Below are positions 1 through 8,767 of a stretch of DNA of 64,000 bases, piece by piece. Within the stretch, counting starts at the first letter, position 1; every line of letters begins with the position of its first letter. This stretch comes from Syntrophaceae bacterium UBA6087. Its GTDB lineage: Bacteria > Desulfobacterota > Desulfomonilia > UBA1062. Location: NCBI GenBank assembly GCA_002448235.1, contig DIXF01000002.1, positions 248,001 through 312,000 of the forward strand, given 5' to 3'. The notes below the pieces were generated by a model. The model saw nothing but the letters and a program-made list of their open reading frames with translations. It had not been told where the DNA came from and did not search any database. The translations under genes and the position numbers were made by a program.

Positions 1-376
1 GCAGCTTGATGTCTTCGGGGCCGATCCCGCCCATGGGCGATATGAGGCCATGCAGCACATGATAGAGTCCCTTGTACGCATGGGCGGATTCCAGGGCAAG
101 GACATCGCTCGGCTCCTCAACCACGCAGACTGTCGAGGAATCCCGCGAAGGGTCGCGGCATATGGAGCACTTCGGCATGTCCGCGAGGTTGTAGCAGACC
201 GAGCACAGGCGTATGGTCTCCCGCACGGTGGTCAGCGACCCGGCAAGATCGCCGGCGAGATTGTCCCTGTCCGCAAGGATGAACAGGGCAAGCCTGGTTG
301 CAGTCTTTTCGCCCACTCCGGGAAGACGCTTGAGCTGTGAGATGAGCTGTTTGAGCGGCTTGGGATAAGGGTCCAT
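1..376 (-). CDS. recR: Recombination protein RecR, C-terminus cut by window edge
   Basis: First 125 residues of RecR, which loads RecA at gapped DNA together with RecO/RecF. The reading frame is open from the ATG at 374-376 to the window edge. Visible are the N-terminal helix-hairpin-helix (LPGVGEKTATRLA), the four-cysteine zinc finger (CSVC...CSIC) and the start of the Toprim domain (VCVVEEPSDVLALE). RecR is normally about 200 aa, so roughly 75 residues lie outside. It starts 2 nt after the ybaB stop, the common ybaB-recR pairing. Confidence 0.95.
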   Translation of the reverse strand, partial: MDPYPKPLKQLISQLKRLPGVGEKTATRLALFILADRDNLAGDLAGSLTTVRETIRLCSVCYNLADMPKCSICRDPSRDSSTVCVVEEPSDVLALESAHAYKGLYHVLHGLISPMGGIGPEDIKL

Positions 377-378
377 AT

Positions 379-696
379 TCAGACGATGTCAAAAGGCAGC
401 GGCAGACCGCCGGTGAGCTGTTTCATCTCGGATGCCATGAGTTCTCTGGACTTCTGTATTCCCTGATTTACCGCAGCGAGGATAAGGTCTTCGAGCATGG
501 GAATATCGCGGCTGTCAACGCAGATGGGGTCTATCTTTATTTCTCTGATTTCCTGCCTGCCGGTCACCGTGACCGTGACCATGCCGCCTCCCGAAGAGGC
601 AGTAACGGTCTTGCGGGCGAGTTCTTCCTGGATCTTCTTTGCGTGTTCCTGGATGTTCTGCACCTGCTTCATGAGTTCTTGAAAATTGAATTCCAT
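379..696 (-). CDS. ybaB: YbaB/EbfC nucleoid-associated protein
   Basis: A 105-aa protein of the YbaB/EbfC family, small dimeric DNA-binding proteins encoded next to recR. It has the N-terminal coiled-coil helix (FQELMKQVQNIQEHAKKIQ), the beta segment with glycines (SSGGGMVTVTVTG) and the conserved LEDLILAAVNQ helix. The ATG at 694-696 gives the usual family length; an in-frame ATG at 703-705 is an alternative and neither has a strong ribosome site. In many bacteria dnaX precedes ybaB, but here the upstream side is a divergent gene, so dnaX is not linked. Confidence 0.93.
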   Translation of the reverse strand: MEFNFQELMKQVQNIQEHAKKIQEELARKTVTASSGGGMVTVTVTGRQEIREIKIDPICVDSRDIPMLEDLILAAVNQGIQKSRELMASEMKQLTGGLPLPFDIV

Positions 697-826
697 AAGG
701 ACCATTAATACGGAAAAACCAATGGGTGTCAACACGCATCCGTCTTGACAGCACGCCTTACCGATCGTTATCATGGCAGAATAAATCATGCACGCCAAGC
801 TTTTATAAAGAAAGGGAGGTTTGATC

Positions 827-1603
827 ATGCCCAGGAGGTTCGTCGATCTGTCTATAGCAATCGAGCACGGGCTCCCCAGCGACCCGCCGCTCATGATTCC
901 AAAGATCACCTATCTGGATCACCGGATGGGTGCGGAAACCATGAAGCTGTTTTATCCGGGCCTTGAGGCGGATGACCTGCCCGGAGGGGTGGGCTGGGCC
1001 CTGGAAATCCTCGAGCTGTCCACTCATGCGGGTACCCATATGGATGCCCCCTGGCACTATCACCCGAGCCAGGACCACGGAAAGCCGGCCCTTACCATCG
1101 ATGAGTTTCCCCTGGAGTGGGCGGTAGGAGATGGTGTGGTTGTGGATTTTACCGACCGCCGTGATGGATACAACATCACCCCGGACGACATCGCCTCAAA
1201 ACTCGATACCATGGGCTACACCCTTAAAGAAGGCGACATCTTCCTGGCGCGGACAGGCGCGGACGCCTTCTGGGGAACGACGGACTACCTGGTGAAAGGG
1301 TGCGGCTTCGGCCGGGAGGCGACATTGTGGCTCATCGGCCAGGGAGTCCATGTCGTGGGCACCGATGCATGGAGCTGGGACAGGCCCCTTGCCTTCCAGG
1401 CCGAGGATTTTCAGCGGACGCACGACCCGTCTCTGGTCTGGGAAGGACATTTCGCCGGCATCGAAAAAGGATATTTTCAGATCGAAAAGCTTACCAATCT
1501 CGACAAGCTTCCCCCCACGGGATTCACCTTTTACTGCTTTCCCATCAAGATCAAGGGAGCCAGTGCCGGTTGGATACGGGCGGTTGCAGAGATTGCTGGT
1601 TGA
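827..1603 (+). CDS. Cyclase-family metal-dependent hydrolase
   Basis: A 258-aa member of the cyclase/kynurenine formamidase-like superfamily (Pfam Cyclase). The hallmark metal-binding motif HAGTHMDAPWH is present near residue 65, with the N-terminal FVDLS and a conserved VVGTDAWSWD segment later. Known relatives hydrolyse N-formylkynurenine, isatin or other cyclic or amide substrates; the substrate here cannot be read from sequence. An ideal ribosome site (gggagg, 814-819) lies 7 nt before the ATG at 827; the in-frame TTG at 821 is too close to be used. Divergent from ybaB. Confidence 0.85.
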   Translation: MPRRFVDLSIAIEHGLPSDPPLMIPKITYLDHRMGAETMKLFYPGLEADDLPGGVGWALEILELSTHAGTHMDAPWHYHPSQDHGKPALTIDEFPLEWAVGDGVVVDFTDRRDGYNITPDDIASKLDTMGYTLKEGDIFLARTGADAFWGTTDYLVKGCGFGREATLWLIGQGVHVVGTDAWSWDRPLAFQAEDFQRTHDPSLVWEGHFAGIEKGYFQIEKLTNLDKLPPTGFTFYCFPIKIKGASAGWIRAVAEIAG

Positions 1604-1621
1604 CCGGGCGCCGGGAAATGG

Positions 1622-1640
1622 CTTATGATCTTATCATAAG
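1622..1640. repeat. Palindrome 8-3-8 upstream of coaX
   Basis: CTTATGAT-CTT-ATCATAAG is a perfect inverted repeat with a 3-nt centre, between the cyclase gene and coaX. It could be an operator or a small hairpin. No T-run follows, so a terminator is unlikely. Confidence 0.4.
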
Positions 1641-1736
1641 GGTGAAGAGACCTGCAAAAAGGCAGCAGCCGGACCCCTATACAAAGCTGTTCTCCATAAA
1701 GGAATACCGATATAAGAGATTGGAAAATCCTTGAAG

Positions 1737-2528
1737 ATGACCAGAGATGTGAGCGAGAAGAAGGTTATGCTCGCCGTTGATGTGGGCAATACCCACATAA
1801 CCAGTGCAGTCATAGATGGGGCTGAGATCCGGCTCATGCTGCGTATCCCGACAGAAACGTGCCTGAAAAGCGGCGCTTTTTTCGAACACCTCGACTTTGG
1901 CGGCGACCCGGTGCCCGGGCAGATCGTGCTCTGCAGCGTGAGGAAAAGCGTTTCCGGCATCATCTGCCGGGAATGTGAAGACCTGCCTGGCGTAACCCCC
2001 CTGATCGTTACCAACGATACCCCCATGGGGATCACAAGCCGCTACCGGTCGAAAGCAACCCTCGGCACAGACAGGCTCGTAGATGCGGCAGCCTGCTTCC
2101 ATCTCCATGCAAAAGGCCGGCGGCCCGGGATCGTAATCGACATGGGCACTGCCACGACCATCGATTATATCACCGGGGAAGGGGAGTACCTCGGGGGTGT
2201 GATCGCTCCCGGCCTTTTAAGCGCATACCGGGGACTCACTGCCGCTGCGCCGGAGTTGCCCGAAGTCGAGATATCGCCGGTGGACAGGCTTATCGGTACA
2301 ACGACCCATGAATGCATCCGATCAGGGGCGGTCGCAGGTCATGCAGCCCTTGTCAAGGAGCTTTCCTCCATGATGGCCCGCGAGCATGGGTCAACTCCTG
2401 TTGTGGTAGTGACCGGCGGGTTTTCCCGGATGGTGAATGCCTGGCTGCCGGAAGAATATATCCGAGACGAGCACCTCATGCTCAAGGGATTGTCGTTCAT
2501 TTATCAGGTAAATAGTAAAAATTATTAA
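1737..2528 (+). CDS. coaX: Type III pantothenate kinase
   Basis: Catalyses ATP-dependent phosphorylation of pantothenate, the first step of CoA synthesis. Features of the ASKHA-fold CoaX family: phosphate-binding DVGNTHIT near the N-terminus, GTDRLVDAAA, the second phosphate motif VIDMGTATTID and the GGVIAPGL/GLTAAAPELP segment. About 263 aa, normal for the family. The start is uncertain: ATG 1737 is used here, TTG 1731 extends it by two codons, and ATG 1767 would put the start directly before LAVDVGNT as in many CoaX proteins. The frequent partner birA is not next to it. Confidence 0.92.
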   Translation: MTRDVSEKKVMLAVDVGNTHITSAVIDGAEIRLMLRIPTETCLKSGAFFEHLDFGGDPVPGQIVLCSVRKSVSGIICRECEDLPGVTPLIVTNDTPMGITSRYRSKATLGTDRLVDAAACFHLHAKGRRPGIVIDMGTATTIDYITGEGEYLGGVIAPGLLSAYRGLTAAAPELPEVEISPVDRLIGTTTHECIRSGAVAGHAALVKELSSMMAREHGSTPVVVVTGGFSRMVNAWLPEEYIRDEHLMLKGLSFIYQVNSKNY

Positions 2529-2561
2529 GATTTCAAAAAGGCTTTGCCGATAGTTTCCTTG

Positions 2562-2590
2562 CCTAAGGTTTTTTACGGAAAAACCTTAGG
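2562..2590. terminator. Perfect 12-bp hairpin between coaX and the amidase gene
   Basis: CCTAAGGTTTTT / AAAAACCTTAGG separated by 5 nt (TACGG). The stem is perfect, but neither side is followed by a U-tract, so it may be a weak or Rho-assisted terminator or a processing site rather than a classic intrinsic terminator. Confidence 0.4.
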
Positions 2591-2623
2591 ACAAGTAAGG
2601 GATTACTTAATAAAGACGACGTA

Positions 2624-4450
2624 ATGGATTACATCAATGAAAAGCTAAGGCTTGCATTTTGCTTTCTTTTGTTCAGTTGTATGGCTGTGTCCGGTTTCGG
2701 AGGTGCGGCATACGCTTCAGGCAATGCTGCCTCTTTGTTCCAGAAAGCTAACAAATCCCATGTGGAGCTCAACAGGGACGCCTCCAAGAAGAAATTCCGG
2801 GACAACTGGGTAAAGGTAATCTGCGAGTTCAGGGATATCGCCGAAAAGTATCCGGACTCCGAGTTCGCACCCCAGGCATACCTCAAGATCGGCAATGTCT
2901 ACGAGCAGCTCCACCGGTACTCCGGGAAGAAGAACGATCTGCTGATGGCATCTCAGGCTTACCAGGATCTTGTCAGGGAGTATCCGGGCAACAAAAGCGC
3001 AGACGAAGCCCTGTACGAGGCCGGTCTTATCGAAGAACGTCTCGGCAGCAAGGACAAGGCCGCTGACTTTTACAGGCGCATCGTAGATGAATATGCCGAG
3101 AGGGATTCGGCTGATCAGGCCCGGAAGAAATTGGGGATGAGTGTTTCTTCAGCGGGCAGAAAGGCTGCCGTCCCGGCTGAAAAATCAAAGACGGATACCC
3201 TGAAAAGAACTGCAGATAAGAAGGCAGGTGCGCGGACTGCGGTCAGAAATATCCGTGACTGGACAGTACAGGGCGCTACCCGCGTCATGATCGATCTTGA
3301 CGAGACCGTCTCCTACAAAAAATTTATCTTGCCTGAGGTTTCGAAGGAGAAGAGGCCGAAACGCCTGGTCATCGACCTTCAGGGTGCCTGGAAAACTGCC
3401 GCTATCCCTTCGGTCCGACAGATCGAAGGATCGATCGTTTCCGGCATCCGCGTCTCCCAGTTTACCTCCGATAAGGTCAGGATAGTCCTTGACCTCACAG
3501 GCAAGTCGCGTTTCGAAGCCTTCACGATTGAAGATCCCTTCCGGATAGTCATCGATGTAGGCCCCAACAGCGCATCGCTCAAATCCGCTTCAGCCGGGCT
3601 GAATGCGGCATCCGGCCTGGATGTTTCTTCTGCCGTCGCTGCAGCCGATCAGGAATCGGCCCCATACAAGAGCATGATAAAGAAAGTCGCTCCCGGGTCC
3701 CCGGCAAAGACCAACAAAAATGAAGAGGTCCCGACGATTGCCTCCCAGCTCTCCCTACGGGTATCGCGCATCGTCATCGATCCCGGGCATGGAGGGAAGG
3801 ACCCGGGCGCTATCAGCCCGACAGGCGTACGGGAAAAAGACCTCACGCTGGAAATCGGCATACTCCTCGCAAAGAGATTGAAGGCAGACGGATTCGAGGT
3901 CTTTCTCACCCGGAGCAAAGATGTGTTCCTCACCCTCGAAGAGAGAACGACCTTCTCTAATAAGAAGAGGGCGGACCTCTTCATCTCGGTGCATCTCAAT
4001 TCCCACCACAACCACACCGTAAACGGCATCGAAACGTATTTTCTGAATCTCACGACGGATTCCTCGGCCATCGAAGTCGCTGCCAGGGAAAACGCCACCA
4101 CCCAGAAATCGATCAGCGACCTGCAGCTGATCATCAATGATCTCATGCTCAACTCAAAGATCAATGAATCTTCAAGGTTTGCCAACAGTGTCCATACCAG
4201 CATCATCTCATCGGCGGTCACGACAGGATACGACGGGAGGAATCTCGGCGTGCGGCAGGCGCCGTTCTATGTGCTCCTGGGGGCGCAGATGCCGTCAATT
4301 CTTTTAGAACTCGGCTTCCTGACCAATTCCATGGACATAGGGATGCTGAAGCGGCGCGCGTACCAGGAAACTTTGGTAGATGGTATTGCAAAGGGAATAA
4401 ATAATTATATAATGAACACCACATATGCGTATAGCTGGAGGAATAAATGA
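2624..4450 (+). CDS. N-acetylmuramoyl-L-alanine amidase (AmiC type) with TPR-like N-terminus
   Basis: A 608-aa exported cell-wall hydrolase that cuts the amide bond between MurNAc and the stem peptide, used in cell separation. Domains in order: signal peptide (residues 1-31, ending AYASG), helical TPR/tol-pal-like repeats (about 40-165), a basic linker, AMIN domain (about 205-310, targeting to septal peptidoglycan) and Amidase_3 catalytic domain (about 380-600). Zinc/catalytic residues are visible: His in IDPGHGGKDPG, Glu in VREKDLTLE, His in ISVHLNSH and Glu in LLELGFLTN. It heads a run in which the next two genes overlap by 4 nt each, suggesting one operon. Confidence 0.93.
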   Translation: MDYINEKLRLAFCFLLFSCMAVSGFGGAAYASGNAASLFQKANKSHVELNRDASKKKFRDNWVKVICEFRDIAEKYPDSEFAPQAYLKIGNVYEQLHRYSGKKNDLLMASQAYQDLVREYPGNKSADEALYEAGLIEERLGSKDKAADFYRRIVDEYAERDSADQARKKLGMSVSSAGRKAAVPAEKSKTDTLKRTADKKAGARTAVRNIRDWTVQGATRVMIDLDETVSYKKFILPEVSKEKRPKRLVIDLQGAWKTAAIPSVRQIEGSIVSGIRVSQFTSDKVRIVLDLTGKSRFEAFTIEDPFRIVIDVGPNSASLKSASAGLNAASGLDVSSAVAAADQESAPYKSMIKKVAPGSPAKTNKNEEVPTIASQLSLRVSRIVIDPGHGGKDPGAISPTGVREKDLTLEIGILLAKRLKADGFEVFLTRSKDVFLTLEERTTFSNKKRADLFISVHLNSHHNHTVNGIETYFLNLTTDSSAIEVAARENATTQKSISDLQLIINDLMLNSKINESSRFANSVHTSIISSAVTTGYDGRNLGVRQAPFYVLLGAQMPSILLELGFLTNSMDIGMLKRRAYQETLVDGIAKGINNYIMNTTYAYSWRNK

Positions 4451-5109
4451 AGCGTAGTATCATGATATGCATACTTCTCCTGGGAACGCTCCCTCTCTGG
4501 GCGGATTCCGGGTTGAGCAATGTGGTGACCAAGGAAATTCATCGCATCATGCCCCCTGCAGGGACAGTACAGGAACCTCAGGTGAAACCGGCACAGCCTG
4601 TACAGGCGCCGATGAAAGAACCTCAACAGGCAACTTTTACAAAGGACGCCAACTATCCCTATACGATCCACCTCGCTTCCTTTGAAAACCCCAACGATGC
4701 GGCACGCCAGCTCGAGAGGCTCAAATCCAAGCTGGATATGCTCTTTATCACCAAGATCGACCTCGGCGCTCCGGGGGTATGGTACCGGCTGGATTACGGG
4801 GCGTTTCCGAACATAAAGGAAGCAGTGGGCAAGCTCCAGCAGCTCAAAGCCCAGGGGCTTGTTGACCAGAGTTCCTTTGTGGGCGGATCGGTCGCTTACG
4901 CCATAGAGATAGGGGTGTATCCAAGCAGGCAGGAGGCCCAGGCAAGGGCAAAGGCGTTGGCGGCAAAAGGCATGACAGGGTATATCATGCAGGAGCGGGA
5001 AGACCTCTACCGGCTCCTCTCAGGGGCCTACCCCAATGAGAAGAGCGCGGCTCCTGCACTCGAAGACCTGACGGCATCGAACTTTGCGGCTACCGTAAAG
5101 AAGAGATGA
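4447..5109 (+). CDS. Exported SPOR-domain protein
   Basis: A 220-aa protein with an N-terminal signal peptide (ICILLLGTLPLWADS), a proline/glutamine-rich linker and two SPOR-like units: YTIHLASFENPNDAARQLERL near residue 75 and YAIEIGVYPSRQEAQARAKAL near residue 155. SPOR domains bind peptidoglycan stripped of stem peptides, which amidases produce, so position directly after an amidase gene fits a shared role at the division septum. The start codon overlaps the amidase stop (ATGA). Confidence 0.82.
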   Translation: MKRSIMICILLLGTLPLWADSGLSNVVTKEIHRIMPPAGTVQEPQVKPAQPVQAPMKEPQQATFTKDANYPYTIHLASFENPNDAARQLERLKSKLDMLFITKIDLGAPGVWYRLDYGAFPNIKEAVGKLQQLKAQGLVDQSSFVGGSVAYAIEIGVYPSRQEAQARAKALAAKGMTGYIMQEREDLYRLLSGAYPNEKSAAPALEDLTASNFAATVKKR

Positions 5110-5990
5110 CCCATGCATTCTTAGACTCTTTTCTCGAGTACCTGATCGTAGAGAGATCCGCCTCCGAAAATACCCTCGCGGCGTATGAAAACGACCTGAA
5201 GTCGTTTTTTGAGTGGCTTGAGGAGCAGGACAAGGATATCAGCAATCTCCAATCCGTTGACCTGACGGAGTTCGCTTCAGCCTGCAGGAGAAAAAAGCTC
5301 AAAGCCACAAGCATCGGCAGGAGGCTCTCGGCCATCCGGCAGTTTTACCGGTTTCTCCTCGAAGAAGGAGGCCTGGCAAAGGATCCTACCCGCGACCTGG
5401 TAACCCCGAAACGGGCAAAGTATCTTCCCGAGGTATTGAGCATCGGCGAGGTCGACAGGCTCCTTGCTGCCCCGGATGTGTCGACCCCGCTGGGCACCCG
5501 GGACAAGGCCATGGTCGAGCTCCTCTATGCCACGGGCTTAAGGGTAAGCGAGCTGGTGGGCCTGAAGAGTCATATGGTCAACCTCCATGTGGGATACCTC
5601 ATCTGCAGGGGCAAAGGCAGCAAGGAACGGCTCGTCCCCGTCGGGGAATCCGCCCTGAACAGGGTGAAGGAATACATCATTACCGTAAGGCCCGCACTGG
5701 CCGAGCCTTCTTCGGATGTCCTCTTCTGCTCGAACCGCGGCTCGGCAATGACACGGCAGAATTTCTGGTATATCATCCAGCGCTACGCTGCGAAGGCCGG
5801 CATTATGAAGCATATCTCCCCGCACGTGCTAAGGCACTCTTTCGCCACGCACCTGCTTGCCGGCGGGGCAGACCTTCGTTCGGTTCAGATGATGCTCGGC
5901 CATGCGGATATTTCCACCACCCAGATCTACACCCACATCAATGCCGCCCGGCTCAAACAGATCCACGAGCAGTACCATCCGAGGGGGTAG
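5106..5990 (+). CDS. xerD: Tyrosine site-specific recombinase XerC/XerD
   Basis: A 294-aa tyrosine recombinase of the XerC/D family that resolves chromosome dimers at dif. N-terminal SAM-like DNA-binding domain (1-100), then the catalytic domain with the full set R146, K170, H240, R243, H266 and nucleophile Y275 (HVLRHSFATHLL, LGHADISTTQIYTH). The C-terminal tail resembles XerD more than XerC, but paralog assignment is tentative. The start overlaps the SPOR gene stop (ATGA). An amidase-SPOR-Xer order groups septal cell-wall cutting with chromosome segregation. Confidence 0.93.
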   Translation: MTHAFLDSFLEYLIVERSASENTLAAYENDLKSFFEWLEEQDKDISNLQSVDLTEFASACRRKKLKATSIGRRLSAIRQFYRFLLEEGGLAKDPTRDLVTPKRAKYLPEVLSIGEVDRLLAAPDVSTPLGTRDKAMVELLYATGLRVSELVGLKSHMVNLHVGYLICRGKGSKERLVPVGESALNRVKEYIITVRPALAEPSSDVLFCSNRGSAMTRQNFWYIIQRYAAKAGIMKHISPHVLRHSFATHLLAGGADLRSVQMMLGHADISTTQIYTHINAARLKQIHEQYHPRG

Positions 5991-5993
5991 GGC

Positions 5994-8627
5994 ATGCAGG
6001 TAATCACCTCTCACACGCAGGCAGACTTCGACGCATTCGCATCCATGACCGCCGCACACCTGCTCTACCCGGAATCCGTTCTCTCCTTTCCGGGCGCCCA
6101 GGAAAAAAACTTGCGGGACTTCCTCGCCGAAGCCCCGGAGGAGATCACCAACCCCATCGTCAGGCAGAAGGACATCTCTCTGGATGAAGTCACGAGGCTC
6201 ATCATCGTGGACAACAGGCAGATTTCGAGGATCGGGGATTTCTCGCGGCTCATCGGCCGGGAGGGCGTAGAGATTGTCATTTACGATCACCACCCCTGTT
6301 CCGTGGAAGATATCAAGGCCGATGAAGAATACTGTATCGAGCTCGGCGCCAATGTGACGATCATGGTGGACGCCCTGAAAAAGAAAGGCATCACCCCCAG
6401 CCCGGTCCAGGCAACGGTCATGGCCATGGGCATTTATGAAGATACCGGGTCGCTGCTTTTTCCCTCGACAACGGCGGAAGACTGTCTCGCCTTAGCCGAT
6501 CTCATCCGGTGGGGGGCGAGCCTCAAGCAGGTCTCTCAAGCGATCTTACGGGAGCTCGAGGCCGAGCAGGTGGACGTGCTCGACCAGCTCATCAAGAATT
6601 CCTATATCCTGCATTTAGGCGGCATCGACGTGCTGTTCACCCGCTCGGAGTCATCCGGATACGTGGAAGATTTCGCCATGCTCGTCCACAAGCTCAGGGG
6701 CATGTTCGACGTGGACGCCATGTTTGCGCTCGGCCTCATGGGGGAGCGGATCTACCTGGTGGCAAGGAGCACGCTCCCCCAGATCAATGCAGCAGAGATC
6801 GCAAACCATTTCGGCGGCGGAGGGCATCCCACCGCAGCGGCGGCCTCAATCAAGGAAATCTCTCTGGACCAGGTGGAAAGCAGGCTCGTCAAACTCGTCA
6901 AGAAGGAGACACGGCCGAGGATCACGGCCCGGGACATCATGACCTTCCCCGTTATCTCCTTGAACATGAGCTCCACGATCGACGAGGCAAGCCAAAGGCT
7001 CAACCGCTACAATATCAATGCCCTGGTGGTGCAGACAAAAGGCGGCCGCCCGGCGGGGATCATTACCCGGCAGGTGGTGAGCCGGGCCCAGGGGCACGGG
7101 CTCGGGAAGGCCCACGTCAAGGACTACATGATACGCGACATCAAGCAGGTCGACCCGGATGCTCCCGTCTGGGAGATCCGCACGCTCATCATCGACGGGA
7201 ACCAGCGGCTGCTCCCTGTAGTGGAAAACAGGAAGGTTGCGGGCGTGATCACGAGGACGGATCTCATGATGATCATGCACGAAAAGATGACAAAGGACGA
7301 AGGGGCGCAGCCCAAGGCCCCCCAGGCGAAGAACCTGAAAAAGCTCTTGGAGGAAAGGCTTCCCAGCGAGTTCTACGACCTTCTCCGGCAGGCAGGCTCT
7401 CTCGCGGCCTCCATGGGATACAACGCCTATATCGTGGGCGGGATCGTCCGGGATATGCTGCTCAGGATCAGCAACCTCGATGTGGATATCGTGGTGGAGG
7501 GCGACGGGATAACCTTTGCGAGGCTGTTTTCCCAGTCCATGGGAGCGCGGTACGCCGCCCATGAGAAATACAAGACGGCAGTCATAACCCTGCCGGACGG
7601 GGCCCATATAGACATCGCGACAGCCCGGCTCGAATACTACAAGACTCCCGGGGATTTCCCTATCGTGGAGCAGTCGACGTTAAAGCTCGACCTCTATCGC
7701 AGGGATTTTACGATCAACACCATGGCAGTAGCCTTGAACCCGCAGCGTTTCGGAGACCTCGTCGACTTTTTCGGGGCACAGCGGGATATCAGAGAAAAGC
7801 GGATCAGGGTCCTGCACGCCATGAGCTTTGTCGAAGACCCGTCCCGCATCTTACGGGCGGTCCGGTTCGAGCAGCGCTACGGGTTTACCCTCGGCAAGCA
7901 GACGAGCTCTCTCGTGCACGCCGCCGTAAAATCAGGGCTGCTGAGGAGCGTTCCCGGGAGGCGCATCTCGCATGAAATCCGGCAGATGCTCGGAGAGAGC
8001 GAACCGGGCAAGGGCATGGAAAAACTCGAAGAACTCGGCGTGCTCGCCGCCATCCATCCCGATCTCCATTTCGGACCGCCTGTCAGTGATTATTTCCTGC
8101 GGGTCAAGGAAACGCTTCTGTGGTTCAACATGCTTTTCACCCACGAAGAATACCGGTCGTGGTTCGTATACCTCCTCGCCCTGATAGACAGCATGAAGGG
8201 AAAAAAGATCATCGATATCTGCAAACGGTTCGGCCTCACCGACGAGGAGATCCGAGGTATCCTGTCGTCGCATGCGCGGGTGCATGAAATCCTTAAAGAT
8301 TTTGTGGCCGCAAAACCGCTCAGGCCTTCGGATGTGGTGAGGATACTCGATAACTCGTCCCTGGAGGTGATCCTCTTTGCCATGTCAAAGACCAGGAGCA
8401 GCGAGGTCAAGGAGATGATCTCCTCATACATCACCACCTGGCGTTCATACAAGCCACCGCTCAGCGGCAAGGACCTCATCGCCATCGGGTTCGTCAAAGG
8501 CAGATTTTTAGGCGATACCCTTCGCCTCATCCGGGATAAGGGCCTCGACGGAGAGATCAAGGATTTCAAAGACGCAGTCGCCTTTGCCAAACGCAGGCTG
8601 AAGGAAGAAAAGCAGAAAAGCAAATAG
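5994..8627 (+). CDS. DHH-CBS-CBS-tRNA nucleotidyltransferase fusion (CCA- or A-adding)
   Basis: An 877-aa multidomain protein. Residues 1-305: DHH/DHHA1 phosphoesterase (SHTQADFDAFAS, YDHHPC, GGGGHPTAAAAS). About 310-430: two CBS domains (ITARDIMTFPV, VKDYMIRD). About 445-870: class II poly(A) polymerase/tRNA nucleotidyltransferase with the GGIVRD signature, catalytic LDVDIV, RRDFTINTMA and EDPSRILRAVRFEQRYGF. This architecture is typical of deltaproteobacterial and Aquifex-type enzymes that finish the tRNA 3' end; whether it adds CCA or only A cannot be decided here. The downstream tRNA gene lacks an encoded CCA, consistent with need for such an enzyme. Starts 3 nt after xerD. Confidence 0.9.
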   Translation: MQVITSHTQADFDAFASMTAAHLLYPESVLSFPGAQEKNLRDFLAEAPEEITNPIVRQKDISLDEVTRLIIVDNRQISRIGDFSRLIGREGVEIVIYDHHPCSVEDIKADEEYCIELGANVTIMVDALKKKGITPSPVQATVMAMGIYEDTGSLLFPSTTAEDCLALADLIRWGASLKQVSQAILRELEAEQVDVLDQLIKNSYILHLGGIDVLFTRSESSGYVEDFAMLVHKLRGMFDVDAMFALGLMGERIYLVARSTLPQINAAEIANHFGGGGHPTAAAASIKEISLDQVESRLVKLVKKETRPRITARDIMTFPVISLNMSSTIDEASQRLNRYNINALVVQTKGGRPAGIITRQVVSRAQGHGLGKAHVKDYMIRDIKQVDPDAPVWEIRTLIIDGNQRLLPVVENRKVAGVITRTDLMMIMHEKMTKDEGAQPKAPQAKNLKKLLEERLPSEFYDLLRQAGSLAASMGYNAYIVGGIVRDMLLRISNLDVDIVVEGDGITFARLFSQSMGARYAAHEKYKTAVITLPDGAHIDIATARLEYYKTPGDFPIVEQSTLKLDLYRRDFTINTMAVALNPQRFGDLVDFFGAQRDIREKRIRVLHAMSFVEDPSRILRAVRFEQRYGFTLGKQTSSLVHAAVKSGLLRSVPGRRISHEIRQMLGESEPGKGMEKLEELGVLAAIHPDLHFGPPVSDYFLRVKETLLWFNMLFTHEEYRSWFVYLLALIDSMKGKKIIDICKRFGLTDEEIRGILSSHARVHEILKDFVAAKPLRPSDVVRILDNSSLEVILFAMSKTRSSEVKEMISSYITTWRSYKPPLSGKDLIAIGFVKGRFLGDTLRLIRDKGLDGEIKDFKDAVAFAKRRLKEEKQKSK

Positions 8628-8656
8628 TTGACGAACACCCGTTCCTCATGTAGACA
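8628..8656 (+). promoter_or_regulatory. Candidate sigma-70 promoter of tRNA-Ala
   Basis: TTGACG (8628-8633), 17-nt spacer, TAGACA (8651-8656). The -35 is near-consensus and the -10 poor. The predicted start falls about 12 nt before the tRNA. Confidence 0.45.
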
Positions 8657-8674
8657 GAATTCTGGAACATGCAC

Positions 8675-8747
<73 letters not shown>

Positions 8748-8767
8748 TTTCTTGTTCTTCTTCAGGA

